NCBI RefSeq assembly: GCF_004664715.2
Contig: NC_051075.1
Location: 38,587,958 to 38,651,957, forward strand
Origin: Peromyscus leucopus
Lineage: Eukaryota > Chordata > Mammalia > Rodentia > Cricetidae
Length of the DNA: 64,000 nucleotides
Reading direction: 5' to 3'
The position numbers were made by a program, and so were the translations under genes. Below, piece after piece: positions 1-14,029 of the stretch (within the stretch, counting starts at the first letter, position 1; each line of letters begins with the position of its first letter). The notes beneath the pieces were generated by a model. The model had not been told where the DNA came from, made no database searches, and saw only the letters and a list, made by a program, of their open reading frames with translations.

Positions 1-157
1 ATGTCGGAGTGAGTAAAGGCGCTTGCCTCCAAGCATGATAACCTGAGTTCAAGCCCTAGGACCTTCATAGTAGGACAGAGCCCACCCCTGCAAATCGTCC
101 TCTAATCTCTGCACATACACTGCACTCATATGCTTGTATGTGTGCACGGGTGTGCAT

Positions 158-158
<1 letters not shown>

Positions 159-198
<40 letters not shown>
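159..198. repeat. (CA)20 microsatellite
   Basis: Uninterrupted CA dinucleotide run in the Actr10 intron, at the edge of an old B3/B2-type SINE. Confidence 0.95.
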
Positions 199-200
<2 letters not shown>

Positions 201-270
201 TTAGAGACTGATGTAGAGGGTAATGCAGAGGCTGACTGTGGTAGGACATACCTTTAATCCCAGCACTTGA

Positions 271-2321
<2,051 letters not shown>

Positions 2322-2562
2322 AACTTTGAATAAATTAAGCCTTGCTTTATTTCAAATACTTAATCAATTAGAAATAAATTGTACAAAGTATGTAGGATGC
2401 TTTACTATATATAGGTGACTTATGTAACAAAGCATTTCTGTATTTTCTTTTTGCATTAATATTTAATTGCTCTCACTTTGTCTCTTGTGTAGTATAGTGA
2501 AATAGTGGACGCCTGTGAGATATGTTGTATTTATATCAATAAAATAGAGTTAAGCTGTTTGT
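2322..2562 (+). other. Actr10: Actr10 3' UTR
   Basis: AT-rich sequence between the stop codon and the AATAAA at 2539-2544. Cleavage is inferred about 15-20 nt after that signal. The end point is an inference from the signal position. Confidence 0.6.
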
Positions 2563-2726
2563 TCTGGAAGTTTATTGTGTAGTTCCGTTTCCTCCACAGC
2601 TCACATAATCTATCTTGAGCATTAGAAATATTTCTGATTTTACCATTTTAGCGATTGATCCAGTCCATGAATACCAGCCACTGCCAGTTGTTTCAGACTC
2701 TTTTCACTTTTCCTTTTTTTTAAATT

Positions 2727-2894
2727 ATGTGTAGGTTTGTGTGTGCATGTGAATGCAGGTGCCTGTGGAGACCAGAGGCATCAAGTCCCCTGGAGCTGTG
2801 GTCACACTGAGTCACCTGATAGAAGTGCTGGGAACCGAACTTGGGTCCTCCAGAAGAGCATGTGCTCTTAGCCACCGAGCCACCTCTCCAGCCA
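2727..2894 (-). repeat. B2/B3-family SINE, reverse
   Basis: Reverse copy ending in GAGCCACCTCTCCAGCC, the complement of the B2 head, with the GTGCATGTGAATGCAGGTGC tail typical of B3-like copies. Confidence 0.82.
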
Positions 2895-3344
2895 TAGTTT
2901 CAGATACCAGCATGGTCTGTTGTTTAAAATCCTTTGTTTGACGATGTGCCCGTGAGAGGCAGGTCCTTCAGACTGTTTGAGAGCAGGGCCACGCTTTCAT
3001 TAAGCAGGGTATGGAAATGTGCACTTCTGAATTTCATGTTCAAGAACATGTAATCTCTACATTTCTAAGAAATGTAGTTTGCACTTCTTCATAATTGCTT
3101 AATAAACATTTGTTGCAGAATATTTATTCGCACTGACACTCTGAGACTGCTAATAAAGTTTACCTTGAATCAGGGTGGAGTCAGCGATTGGCTGACTGGA
3201 ATTAGCCATAGAGATTTTGGAGGACCCAGATAGGGGGCCCCAGGAAGATATAGGGAGGAGCTTAGAGAGATTTGAGGCCTTTTTCAATCTGGAAAGCATG
3301 AAGAGTTAGGGTCAGCTGATCATTCCTCTTCCTCTTTGGATCTA

Positions 3345-3676
3345 TGTGGGAGCCTGTTTTCAGGTTCCTCGTGGCTTTATCCAGCAGGTCTGCATAGAGA
3401 GGATGATTAGGACCAGGGACCTGAGTGCAGGTGTCTGAGATGGTCTGCACTTGGCTGTGCTGGGGGGAGGTCTTTTGCTCCACCCCTTGGCATCTCTATA
3501 AATACCCTGGGGCAGAGACAGGGCTCTTTGGAATAGGTTCCAGGCCCTTTCGAGGCTGTCCTGTATTTTCTATCTGTTTATCTCCACAATCTTAAATCCT
3601 TCTATTTAATATTTCCTGCTGCTCGCACTCAAGAAAACTCTGGGGAGCTGTGGGGTTGGTGGGTAAACACCCCACA
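3345..3676 (+). repeat. 5' LTR of the non-coding retrotransposon
   Basis: 332 bp, TGTGGGAG..CACCCCACA ends. A TATAAATA box at 3497-3504 sits mid-LTR as expected for an LTR promoter. Direct repeat of 10677-11007. Confidence 0.85.
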
Positions 3677-3877
3677 GAATGGTACCATGAACAGGGACTA
3701 AAGAAAACAAGGGGGGGGGACTAAAAATAAAGTAATAGGGACTAAAGACAAAGGAAAATAATAGTTTTATTACAGAGTTTTTGGCGAAAGTGGTCCTGCC
3801 AGTGGGAAGAAAGGACGTGTCCGGTGTTGGAATGGAATACGAAATATGAATGTTAAGGGCAGGGTTTTTTGGGTTTT

Positions 3878-4008
3878 TTTTTTTTTTTTTTTTTTTTTTT
3901 TGGTTTTTCGAGACACGGTTTCTCTGTGTAGCTTTGCGCCTTGCCTTTCCTGGAACTCACTTGGTAGCCCAGGCTGGCCTCGAACGTGTGCACCACCACC
4001 GCCCGGCT
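3878..4008 (-). repeat. B1 SINE, reverse, internally deleted
   Basis: A long T run, then CGAGACACGGTTTCTCTGTG and TGGCCTCGAAC, then a direct jump to CACCACCACCGCCCGGC. The right arm is missing its middle. Nested in the LTR element. Confidence 0.88.
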
Positions 4009-4855
4009 AAGGGCAGGGGTTTTATCCTCGAGAGAAAAGGGGGAAAAAATGGACTGGAAGGATGTCCGATGCTGCAGCACAAAAGTCTCTATCAAAATTT
4101 CTATCTTGTATCTCTTAATTTCTACCTGAAAAATAAGTATAAGTTATAGTGTAATAATATAGTGTAGGAAAAACTTAGAAATGTAAGATCATGTAGGAAA
4201 AAATTTAAGGCAACTAGACAGAAAAACTTCAATTTTCTAACTTTGGGGGCTATGAACACAAACTGGGAGGAAAATCTTTGAGTTTTACGGGTAGTTAAAA
4301 AAAAAAAAAAAAGCTCTTCTCTGAGCTTATGAGGAAGAAAAGTTTCCTATGGAAGCTTTTGACCTGGGGACAGCTGAAATGCTAAATCCAAGCAGCAGGA
4401 GAAAGTAATTTCTCCCTGAGGCAAAAATGCAGGTGTAAGAAGCCAAAAAGTTTAAAGTTGAAGTTTTGGGGAAAGTTGGTCTTTCTCTCTTTTGGGGGAA
4501 AAAAAATCTTTCTCTCAAACTAAAAAACTTGGAAAATTGGGGCGGGGGGAGGAATCTCTCTAAAAAGCCTTAATCTTTCTCAGAAGAACAAAAATAAGAA
4601 TCACCTGTGACTAGCTCTAAGGGAAAACAACAAACCTCTTAAGAGAGCAAAACCTAAGTTCTTTCAAGCCAGAAAAATCCTCTCTGCAATGAGGCAGGGA
4701 TGGTGTTCCTAAAAACCTCTCTTCTAAGCCTTGTCTCTTCAAGCTAGTAAAAGACAGTGGGTCAAAGTCCCCTGAGGGAAACACTTGGGAGAGTGGGTGA
4801 AAAGCCATAAGGAGCCCAATAGGGCAGGAAACTTTACCTGGAAAAAGCAAAAAGA
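4009..4855. other. Non-coding interior of the LTR element, first unique stretch
   Basis: Purine-rich, weakly repetitive DNA with many GAAAGTTT and TTTCTCT-like words and no credible reading frame. Confidence 0.5.
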
Positions 4856-5020
4856 GCCGGGCAGTGGTGGCGCACGCCTTTAATCCCAGCACTCGGGAGG
4901 CAGAGCCAGGCGGATCTCTGTGAGTTCGAGGCCAGCCTGGGCTACCAAGTGAGTCCCAGGAAAGGCGCCAAGCTACACAGAGAAACCCTGTCTCAAAAAA
5001 CAAAAACAAAAAAAAAAAAA
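4856..5020 (+). repeat. B1 SINE (young cricetid type)
   Basis: Full-length GCCGGGCAGTGGTGGCGCAC head, GGGCTACCAAGTGAGTCCCA middle and an A-rich tail. Nested in the LTR element. Confidence 0.93.
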
Positions 5021-6420
5021 GAAAAGTAAAGCAAAAAGAGCCAAGCTTTTCAGTTACAGCTGAGCTGAGGCATAAAGGGTTTTGTTTCTGAGTGAGCATT
5101 TCACTCCTAACAGGAAAAGGTGCTTCTAATTCCCCTAAGGCAAAGATTCCCCTGAAGCAATGCAAACTGTTAGCATTGTATCCTCTCTTCTGAGCAACTG
5201 GCCAGAGGCGACTGGCCAGCATCTCTGAGTTGGAGTGCATTTCCGGGATACTAGGGTTCCTGCAGTTGTAAACTTCCTGGAGCACAGAGCTGAGGCAGGA
5301 AGGTGCAGGACCCAGGGGAAAACTGCTAATGAACAAAGTTAAAGCCGGTGGGAAAGGCACAGTTGCCCACTTTCCTACAAGTCCCGGGTTGATAGGTCCA
5401 CAGCTGCAAAAAGAAATCTGAAAAAAGCTTTCCTATCAGAGAAAAGACCTTTCTGGGAAAGCAGTAAAGCTGAACTGTGTCTGCAGTTAGTCTGCAGAGT
5501 CAGAACGCTGTCTGGGGAAAGAGCCCAGCCAGGGCAGAATGGAAAACTATCCAGGAATAAAGCTTTCTTCTCTATCAGAGAAAGCATCTTTACAAGAGAA
5601 GCTTTGTTTCAACCACCAGTGGGGTGGGGGAGTAACATAAGAGGTGATTGCCTCTGGCATAAGCTCAGTCCTTGAGCACCCAGACAAACAAATGCAACCC
5701 ACCGGGGAATGGGCCTGATGCCAGCTTAGAGATGGCAAAAACCTCCCTTGCTAAGCTTGATTTATGAATACAAACCTCACAGACCCCGAAAACAGACAAA
5801 AAGCCCCTACCTTCGGTATCAGGGAAAGCCACCACTTCAGTGTCGGAAAATGTTTCTGGGGCAAAGGGGATAAACTGAGACCAAACTGGGAACTGTCTGG
5901 GAGAAAGACTTTCTGAAGAAACGGAGACGGGACAGATTCCTCCCCAGAAAATGCATGACCTGAAAAAGCTGCTAGAATTTGAGGCAGATTCGGGGGTGTG
6001 GGGGGAGCCCCTATCTCCAAAGGCAGCTAGCAGAGGTACAGAGCAGCCTGAGCTATCTGAAGCTCTGCATCTGGGGGGAAAGGAACAAGCAAAATGAAAA
6101 CAAGATCAGTGGGAGAAAATCTCTCCAAAGGAGCTATGGAAAAGCTGTTGTAAATGCTTTTGTTTTTTACTGACTGGCTAAGGCAAACACAAGCCCCGAG
6201 GGAAGTTGGTAAAAGGAATGCCCGCCTCGAGGCGCACTAATGAGGCAGGTGCAGTTCTGATTCCGGCGGTGTCTGATAAAGCAGAGACACCTGTGGAGGC
6301 CAGCTCTGAGAACAGAAATCTCCCAATCTCCCGTAGTTGAAAACTTAAAACACTTGGTTCAAATCTCTTGTTGCAAAAGCAAAAACTTCATAAGCAAGTC
6401 CAGTAAAAATACCAGAAGTT
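5021..6420. other. Non-coding interior of the LTR element, degenerate repeats
   Basis: Short degenerate modules recur (CAGAGAAA, CTTTCTGGGGAAAG, AGCTTTC). They resemble decayed minisatellite-like DNA rather than a coding region. The longest minus-strand frames here are partly SINE-derived. Confidence 0.5.
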
Positions 6421-6557
6421 GCCCGGCAGTGGTGGCGCACGCCTTTAATCCCAGCACTCGGGAGGCAGAGCCAGGCGGATCTCTGTGAGTTCGAGGCCAA
6501 CCTGGTCTACAGAGTGAGTTCCAGGAAAGGTGCAAAGCTACACAGAGAAACCCTGTC
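6421..6557 (+). repeat. B1 SINE
   Basis: GCCCGGCAGTGGTGGCGCAC to AGAGAAACCCTGTC. The usual A tail is replaced by a G-rich GGGGGTGGGGTGGGGGGAG run. Confidence 0.92.
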
Positions 6558-8276
6558 GGGGGGTGGGGTGGGGGGAGTTGACTCCCAAACCCAAAAGGAA
6601 ATATGGGCAATGAAGTCCAAAAGCTAGCTTGCAATAAAGGACTGATATAAGAGAAATGCATTCTGGGAAAGGTAGTTTTTCCACTAATGATGGCAAAATT
6701 GCCCTGAAAGACCTTTGTCAGCTTGAAAATACGTTCATGGTAAACTTAAAATACAGCTTTTAAAAGAAAAAGGAGTAAAATCATCTCAGAGTTTGTTGAA
6801 TGTCAGTTCCAATAAAAAAATTGAAAGGATATGGAACTCGGAGATTCGCCTTTTTTTTTTTTTTTTTTTTTTTGGCACCTTTGCGGAAAATACCTTATTT
6901 TCCCTAATAGCTGTACAAAAAAAATTTGCTAGGAGCTTTACAGTAAGTAGTTCAACGGAAATTTCACTCTCATCCTGAAGTGATGAATTTGGGTAAAGGG
7001 ACAGCCTCTAACTAGAAACCGTTTGTCAACAAGCCACCTTAAAATTATTAAAACAAGGGAAAGCAGTTTATACACTGAACGTTGTTTTAGATATGAAGAA
7101 ACTTATGTGAAAATAAAGTTCTTTGCCTTTTCAACAAACTGCCTGCAATGAGTAATTCATTTGCAAATCTAATAAGGAGACAAGGAAACAGGCATTCAAA
7201 AAGAAATGACTGCTTAGATGGGAACAAACTTCAGAAAATCTAGCTGTCTTAAAAAAAAATAGTTGCTTCACCTGAAAGTTCCTTATATGAAATCAACGCT
7301 AAATATCACAGCTGCTAACAACAATAACATCAAGGGTTAAAGCTAATGAAATGAAAATACTAAATCATGAAAATGCTTTCTTACAGTAAGCTAATGAAGG
7401 ATATGTTTTATGAAAGAACACCTATGTTCTTGACTCCTCTGAAAAGTAGCAGTTTTGGTGAAAATGTTGGGCTAATAAAAATCTATTAGAAACATTACCA
7501 TTGTTAACAAACTCAAGGCAAATACAGCTTTAAAAAATTAAGAAGGGGGGAAATTGTATCAGAGTTTGGTGATGAGTGTAAAAAGCAACTGAATCCATTT
7601 TCCTGATATTAAGGTTCCACCTTGCAGTCTGGGCATAGGAGGAGGACAAAGAGGCTTCCAGAGTGCTGAGGAGTTTGAGACAATTGTAACTAAGTTCCAG
7701 CAATGTTTTCAGACCTTTTGAAAGCTGCAGGTCTGGAACCCAACTCCAATTTAGACAACTATCTTCTCCTGTTGGGAAATTGTCTGTTGAAACAGAATAT
7801 TCCTTACAAGGTTTTTCTTCTTTTTGGGTTTGCTGTAAACTGAGATAGATCTTAATAGAGTTCTTATGAAAGGTCTGAAATGCATAGCAACAGAAATCGA
7901 TGAGTCCCAGAGTTAAGAGAGCCATTAAAGAATTACTCCTGTTTCAGTCTGTCAAGAACGTCTAGACTATCAAAGCTGTCTGTAAGCTCTGAACTTTAGA
8001 AATGATGTGCGTACTTCGTGTCTAGTTAAGAGAATCTTTCTAATAGAGATAGTGATGATAATTAAGAGTAAGAAGTACAAAATTATTCTGCCTTATTAGA
8101 AAATGTTAAATTTCTTCTAAGTGTTAAATCTTTAGGTGTTTGCTAAGATATATGCTAATGGTAGCCCTATATAAGTTGATAAAATAGATCTATAAAATGT
8201 AAGAATATAAGCTTGCAAGAAGTATCTAAGGTAGTCTTAAGACATGTAGTAATAAGCTTGTAAGAAATAAAGATGC
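6558..8276. other. Non-coding interior of the LTR element, AT-rich
   Basis: AT-rich DNA without recognisable gag or pol motifs or SINEs. A T run lies at 6850-6873. Confidence 0.5.
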
Positions 8277-8420
8277 AGGGCGGTGGTGGTGCATGCCTTT
8301 AATCCCAGCACTTGGGAGGCAGAGGCAGGTGGATCTTTGTGAGTTAGAGGCCAGCCTGGTCTATAGATCTATAGAGTGAGATCCAGGAAAGGCGTAAAGC
8401 TACACAGAGAAACCCTGTCT
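8277..8420 (+). repeat. B1 SINE
   Basis: GGCGGTGGTGGTGCATGCCT head and GAAACCCTGTCT end, with a short CTATAGAT duplication in the middle. A G-rich GGGGCGGGGTGGGG tract replaces the start of the tail. Confidence 0.9.
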
Positions 8421-8590
8421 GGGGCGGGGTGGGGCAGGGCAGGGTGGGGTGGGGGGGTTGCAAAAGAAAAAAGAAAGAAAAACAAAACAAAAACAGAAGA
8501 TGCTAGTTGTAAATGTAAGTTTAAATAAGAATATAGAATGAATATATATTTGCTAAAGTAGTTCTATAGTTTCCTTAAGAAGTATAAATA

Positions 8591-8756
8591 GGGGCTGGAG
8601 AGATGGCTCAGAGGTTAAGAGCACTGACTTAGAGGTCCTGAGTTCAATTCCCAGCAACCACATGGTGGCTCACAACCATCTGTAATGAGATCTGGTGCCC
8701 TCTTCTGGCCTGCAGTCACATATGCTGTATACATAATAAATAAATCTTTTTTAAAA
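8591..8756 (+). repeat. B2 SINE with 11-bp target-site duplication
   Basis: Complete B2 from GGGGCTGGAGAGATGGCTCA to ATAAATAAATC plus A tail. It is flanked by AAGTATAAATA at 8580-8590 and 8757-8767, so the pre-insertion site can be read directly. Confidence 0.95.
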
Positions 8757-9379
8757 AAGTATAAATAAGTAGATGTTAATGTTATGAGTGTGTAAAAAAG
8801 TATAAGTATTGAGTGTTAATCTATTCGTAATGAATATGGTAAAGAACCTGAGAAACAGAAGGTAGTGTCCCAGTAGACTGCAAAGCGGGCAGTCTTGAAT
8901 GGTTTCAAAAGCTCCAGAAGTGGCTAAGAAGCTAAGAATGGCAGACGCCAGAACCAGCACAACAAGGCATCCGCAGCTGAGATCCGTGGAAAAATCAGCA
9001 CAACACAGAAAAACCTGAGCTAACAACAAAAACCGTGCGGTTTAAAATGTTACTGTAACTAAGAAGGTCTCTGGCTTAAGAATGAAAGTCGCAGAGACGC
9101 TTGTTTGAACTAAAATTGTTAACTGCAAAAAATTTTGGTTGTAAAATGTCTGTTCATATTTGGAAGTGAAAGCCTGATACCAGAGTTTACTTTCTTTGAA
9201 CTTTTTGAAATTAAAAAATGAGATAAAACTACAAAAAGATTTTTGTTATGGATTTCTTCATATTTGGAAGGCTTGTACCAGAATTTATTATATGAATTTT
9301 GGGACTTGGGAAATGAAATGAACAATAGTGATTTCATTGCAATGGGACAATTTTGAGTTTACTTAATGACCTAGGAACT

Positions 9380-10260
9380 GTTTTCTGGAATTGGGTTAAA
9401 AATGGAACTGTTTAAATGAAGACATTTATTGTTTCTACCTAGACTAAAGATGCAGTTTTGTGTATGCATATATGCTGGTGATTCATGAATTGTTCTGTGT
9501 TAAAAATGCAATTGTTTTGTGGAACAGTTCATGTAAAAATGGAATTACTTATGGAACTGGTTTTGTGTTACAAATGGAACTGTTTAAATGGAAAAGTTTG
9601 GGTTTTCTAACTAGGTTTGAGGTTGCTTAAAAAATTATAAAGAAAGGGGAGAGTTAATATTCCTTAGTCTATTTAATTTAAAAAATAGTTTGTTGTTTGA
9701 GTGGATTAATGTCATGTTTTGTTAGTAAGAAATGCAAATAGGGTATACTAAGACTACTTTTAAAGAGTACTACTGTAAAGAGTTTTATTAAGAAATTGCT
9801 TTTGGATGTTTTGCTAAAAGTTTTCAAAGTGTTAATGATAAGATTGAGAATATTGCTTTTCAATATGGGTTTGTAGGAATTGTATAAGTTTGGGTTTTCT
9901 TCTAACTAGGTTTGAGATTGTTTAAAAAAATTATAAAGGAGGAGTTACAAGTGAATTAAGGTTGAATGTATGTTTGCAGAAATTGTTAGCCTAATGATAT
10001 TAATGCACCCTGGTTTTGTGGAGTTAAGGAAATATTAAGTTTGATGTAAAAACATTAGAAGTTTTTCCTATGTTCTGTTAGCAAGAAAATTCAAATGATT
10101 CTATTAAGAGTTAAAATTGTAAGACTGAGAAAATTGTTGACTATATATAGCACCATATATGCTAATTCAAATGATTCTGTTAAGAGTTTGCTTTGAGTTG
10201 TAAGATTGAGAGAATTGTGACTATGTATAGCAATATTTATATTAACCTGTTAATAATAAT
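9380..10260. repeat. Degenerate direct repeats inside the LTR element
   Basis: AAATGGAACTGTTTAAATG recurs around 9402 and 9566. A roughly 50-bp module (TCTAACTAGGTTTGAG.. then AAAATTATAAA) recurs near 9600 and 9895. A roughly 80-bp unit beginning TCAAATGATTCT is tandem at about 10093 and 10173. Confidence 0.65.
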
Positions 10261-10470
10261 GATGAAGCTAAGGGATTCTTTAAGTTTGCAATTGCATTAA
10301 GAGTTTTGGTTTAGAAAGGGCTTGATGCAGCTAAAGACTGCTGTAGTCACCTTGGACCTAATCCAAAAGAGAAATGCCATCTTTATCATCCTCTACTCCC
10401 ATATTGGGAGGTGTAACAGCTATGGGGATTGCTGTAAGCCATTAATTACAAGTTTTTTGTTTTTTTTTTT

Positions 10471-10653
<183 letters not shown>

Positions 10654-10676
10654 TTATATATTAAGAAAAGAGGACC

Positions 10677-11007
10677 TGTGAGAGCCCATTTTCAGGTTCC
10701 TTGTGGCTTTACCCAGCAGGTCCGCATAGAGAGGATGATGAGGACCATGGGCCTGAGTGCAGGTGTCTGAGATGGTCTGCACTTGATTATGCTGGGGGAA
10801 GGTCTTTTGCACCACCCCTTGGCATCTCTATAAATACCCTGTGGCAGAGACAGTCAGGGCTTGTTGGAATAGGTTCTTGGCCTTCTCGAGGGTATCCTGT
10901 ATTTTCTATCTGTTTATCTCCACAATCTAAATCCTTCTAATATTTCCTGCTGCTCGCACTCAAGAAAACTCTGGGGAATTGTGGGGTTGGTGGGTAAATG
11001 CCCCACA
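10677..11007 (+). repeat. 3' LTR of the non-coding retrotransposon
   Basis: 331 bp, TGTGAGAG..GCCCCACA ends. It shares the CTATAAATACCCTG promoter core and the TCTATCTGTTTATCTCCACA block with the 5' copy. Confidence 0.85.
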
Positions 11008-11209
11008 TATCTTTCAGGTTTTTACCCCAATATGACTCCCGAGTTTTATTAATAATAGAACAATATAAGTAAATGCTTCACATAGCCATAATGATACTAA
11101 TCTTTGCTTTTGTGCTTTATATTTTAGCACAGGTTGTTTGGTGTTTTTTTGTTTTTTTGTTTGTTTTTTGTTTTTTTTTTCTTCCAACTAATGGATTCAT
11201 TCATTGTTT

Positions 11210-11348
11210 ACCTTTTTTTTTTTTTTTTTTTTCAAAACAGGATTTCTCTGTGTAACAGCCCTGCCTGTCCTGGAACTTGCTCTGTTGACCAGTCTGGCCT
11301 CAAACTCAGATCCACTTGCCTCTGCTTCCCAAGTGCTGGAATTAACTT
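11210..11348 (-). repeat. B1 SINE, reverse
   Basis: T run then AAACAGGATTTCTCTGTGTA, CTGGCCTCAAACTCAGATCC and CCCAAGTGCTGGAATTAA. Confidence 0.9.
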
Positions 11349-11935
11349 TTGACCCTAGAGGAAAACCATGTAGGACTTTAACCTAAAGAACAGGTCGTCA
11401 AATGCCAGCCAGCCCCTGAGGAAGCAAGACATGTAGAAAATGAGGTAACAAGCCATGAACTACGTGACAAAGCATAGATAAAAATTATGGGTTGGTTTAA
11501 GTGTAAGAGCTAGTTAATAATAAGCCTGTGCTACTGGCCGAGCATTTATAAATTTTAAAAAAAGGCCATGTCAGCTGACTTTTGTACTAAACACTCAAGG
11601 CTGAAGCCCAGGGTGACATTAAGACCTCCATAATTACAGTTTAAGGCATAGTTAATCTGAATTTCATGTTCAGCATGTAATGAAACTGGAGCCTCAACTT
11701 GACCACAGTTTCCTCATCTGTTGTGTCCCAAAGGTGATGTCTGTCCCTGAGCACATTGTCTGTAACAGGCACTGTGACCTTGTCATCTGGAATGTCAGGG
11801 CCATAAGGACAAGGCTCCCATGTCTTTGGCTTCAAGTGTTCTAAGGATTGTCAGAAGTGGGTATATCATTACTACTCAATTACAGGAATTCTCCATTTCA
11901 CCAACATCTCTTTTTGCAGGAAATACTTTTTAAAA
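11349..11935. other. Unassigned intergenic DNA
   Basis: No SINE core and no gene signal. A 64-codon minus frame at 11641-11835 has no recognisable family and looks random. Confidence 0.4.
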
Positions 11936-11939
11936 CCTT

Positions 11940-12056
11940 AGTTGTACATGCTGGCAGACACCTGATCCTCAGAGGTGGGATCACCTGAGCCGAGGAGTTC
12001 AAGACCAACTTGGGTTGTATAGTGAGATTCTAGCACTGCCCCCATACCCAAAAAAA
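11940..12056 (+). repeat. Old 7SL-type SINE
   Basis: Diverged monomer with CAGAGGTGGGATCACCTGAG and GTATAGTGAGATTCTAGCA-like segments. Confidence 0.55.
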
Positions 12057-12096
12057 CCTTCATTCTGCTTTCGTACTGACTTTGTTGGATTTGGAT

Positions 12097-12271
12097 TTTT
12101 TGTTTTTTTGTTTTGTTTGGTTTGGTTTTTTGAGACAAGGTTCCTCTGCGTAGCTTTGGTGCCTGTCCTGGATCTTGCTCTGTAGACCAGGCTGGCCTCG
12201 AACTCACAGAGATCCTTTTGGCTCTGCCTCCTGAGTGCTGGGATTAAAGGCATTCGGCACTGCCTCCCGGC
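12097..12271 (-). repeat. B1 SINE, reverse
   Basis: GTTTTTTGAGACAAGGTTCC, CTGGCCTCGAACTCACAGAG, then GGGATTAAAGGCATTCGGCA. Confidence 0.92.
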
Positions 12272-12454
12272 TGGATTATTAATTTTTAAAAGAATCAAAA
12301 TTTTCATCATTTAATATATAAAACAAAATTTGATTATTCTAGAGCTTTATATAATTACTACAAAGTAGCAAATTCCGAGTGACAGGTTAAGGATTGACTA
12401 CTCTTAGGCTGAATTCTGTCCCCCAAAAGACAAGTTGAAGTATTAACATTTAGT

Positions 12455-12505
12455 GCCTGCTGAGTGCTGGGATTAAAGGTGTGCTCCACCACCTCCTGGC
12501 CCAAA
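12455..12505 (-). repeat. B1 5' end fragment, reverse
   Basis: Only CTGAGTGCTGGGATTAAAGG and the CCACCACCTCCTGGCC head remain. Confidence 0.7.
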
Positions 12506-13109
12506 CCTCATGGTTTAAAGTGAGAATTTTATTTGCTTGTGGTCCTGTGAGTTAGAAATTCAGATAAACTTAGAAGTTCTATTTACCTATATCTAGCTGA
12601 GAATAGTCACTAAGTGTTTAATTCATGTTCTGAAGTGGAAGATGTTGGGTAAATGTGGATGCCCAATGACCTTCATGACTTCTCTCCCCCCACATGGTCT
12701 AACTCACATAGCTTCCCCAGCGGGGGTATGGTAGGTGTGGAGAACTCAGACTACCTACTTATTTTATGTCTTCCAGGCTCCACAGTGTAAGTACTCACTG
12801 ATAATGTATCACGCTTTCCAATTACTTATTAGCCAAGGTTAGTCACGTGACTGTAGGGCTCAGTTTCACACAGGTCCGTGGAAGAGACGGGGTCACTCTA
12901 GGATAATATTTAGCCTTTGCACCACAGAGGAGTAAGCTTCTGATGAACTGACTGTAACTTTGCAAAAGGCTTTTTATTGTTATACAATTTATACTTTAGC
13001 AAGTCAGTTTCTACATAACAAAACCTCTTACCTGAAGCTCCCCAAAGAGACAAATGCCAAAGCAATTCCCAGTCACAGGACAGTTTTCTGAGTCCTTCCA
13101 CAACGAAGG
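12506..13109. other. Unassigned intergenic DNA
   Basis: No repeat core or gene signal recognised. Confidence 0.35.
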
Positions 13110-13262
13110 TTTTTTTTTGTTTTTTGTTTTTTTTTTCCTTCCCCCGAGATAGGGTTTCTCTGTGTAGCTTTGGAGCCTGTCCTGGAGCTCACTCTGTAGA
13201 CCAGACTGGCCTCGAACTCACAGAGATCCGCCTGCCTCTGCCTCCTGAGTGCTGGGATTACA
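13110..13262 (-). repeat. B1 SINE, reverse, 5' truncated
   Basis: TTTTTTTT, GATAGGGTTTCTCTGTGTAG and CTGGCCTCGAACTCACAGAG present. It stops at GTGCTGGGATTA without the GGC-rich head. Confidence 0.92.
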
Positions 13263-13642
13263 ACCAAGTTTTGCATAGACTTTGAACCTTCAAGGAAGCA
13301 TTCAGATAAGACTTACATGCTTTAAACAGAAGGTAGGGAACACAAAAGGTAACACTCCATAAAAGGACCGTCAAAGGCACAGATGCTGACCCTCCAGAAT
13401 CAAGGCAGCTGCCATGCTCTGCGGGATCTCCCCTTCCACGTGGCCATGGCCTCAGTCAGGGATGGGGTGTAGGGAGGTAGTGTGGAAGGGCCTGCCTGAG
13501 TCACTGAAGGGCTCTTTCATTATGGAGTTGGAGAGAGACTTATCAATGATGGCACCGAGGTTGTGGGCCCACATAACTAGGAGACTAGAATTACCACAAA
13601 GAACGGGAAAACTGCCAGAGAAACAAGTCTTCAGACAAGTTT
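13263..13642. other. Unassigned intergenic DNA with CACGTG
   Basis: Unique-looking sequence. It contains a CACGTG E-box at 13438-13443. A minus frame (13452-13730) has no recognised family. Confidence 0.35.
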
Positions 13643-13870
13643 CAGCTGGACGTAATAGCACATATATAACTCCAGCAATAGGGAAGCTGAGGCAGGAGGA
13701 CCATGAGTTTGAGGGCAGCCTGGGTAACACAGTGAGTCCGAGGCTAACTAGATATCCAGATGGCTATTCAGGTTTGACCTTTGGAGTTGTAATTCAGGCA
13801 GCTGGGAGACTGAGGCATGAGGATTGCCACAAGCCAAGCCTGAGCTATACAGAGAAATCCTAACTCACAA
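13643..13870 (+). repeat. Two old B1/B4-type SINE fragments
   Basis: GGGAAGCTGAGGCAGGAGGA at 13681, and a second monomer with GGGAGACTGAGGCATGAGG at 13804 ending AGAGAAATCCTAACTCA. Confidence 0.6.
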
Positions 13871-13883
13871 AATATAATTTCCT

Positions 13884-14021
13884 GCCAGGCATGGCGCAGC
13901 ACGCCTCTATCCCAGCCGCTCAGGAGGCAGAGACAGGCAGGTCTGTGAGTTCAGGGACTGATCTACATACCGAATTCCAAGCCAGCCAGGGTGACACCGT
14001 GAGACCCTGTCTTGATCCCCC
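13884..14021 (+). repeat. B1 SINE
   Basis: GCCAGGCATGGCGCAGCACG head, AGGCAGAGACAGGCAGGTCT, GTGAGACCCTGTCTTGAT, then a C run. Confidence 0.85.
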
Positions 14022-14029
14022 CCCCCCAT

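Noticed and set aside
4617..5360. 247-codon minus-strand frame in the LTR element
   Set aside because: It crosses a B1 and purine-rich degenerate repeats. No retroviral motif is visible.
13452..13730. Possible coding remnant on the minus strand (92 codons)
   Set aside because: No family recognised. The frame runs into an old SINE, so it is probably random.
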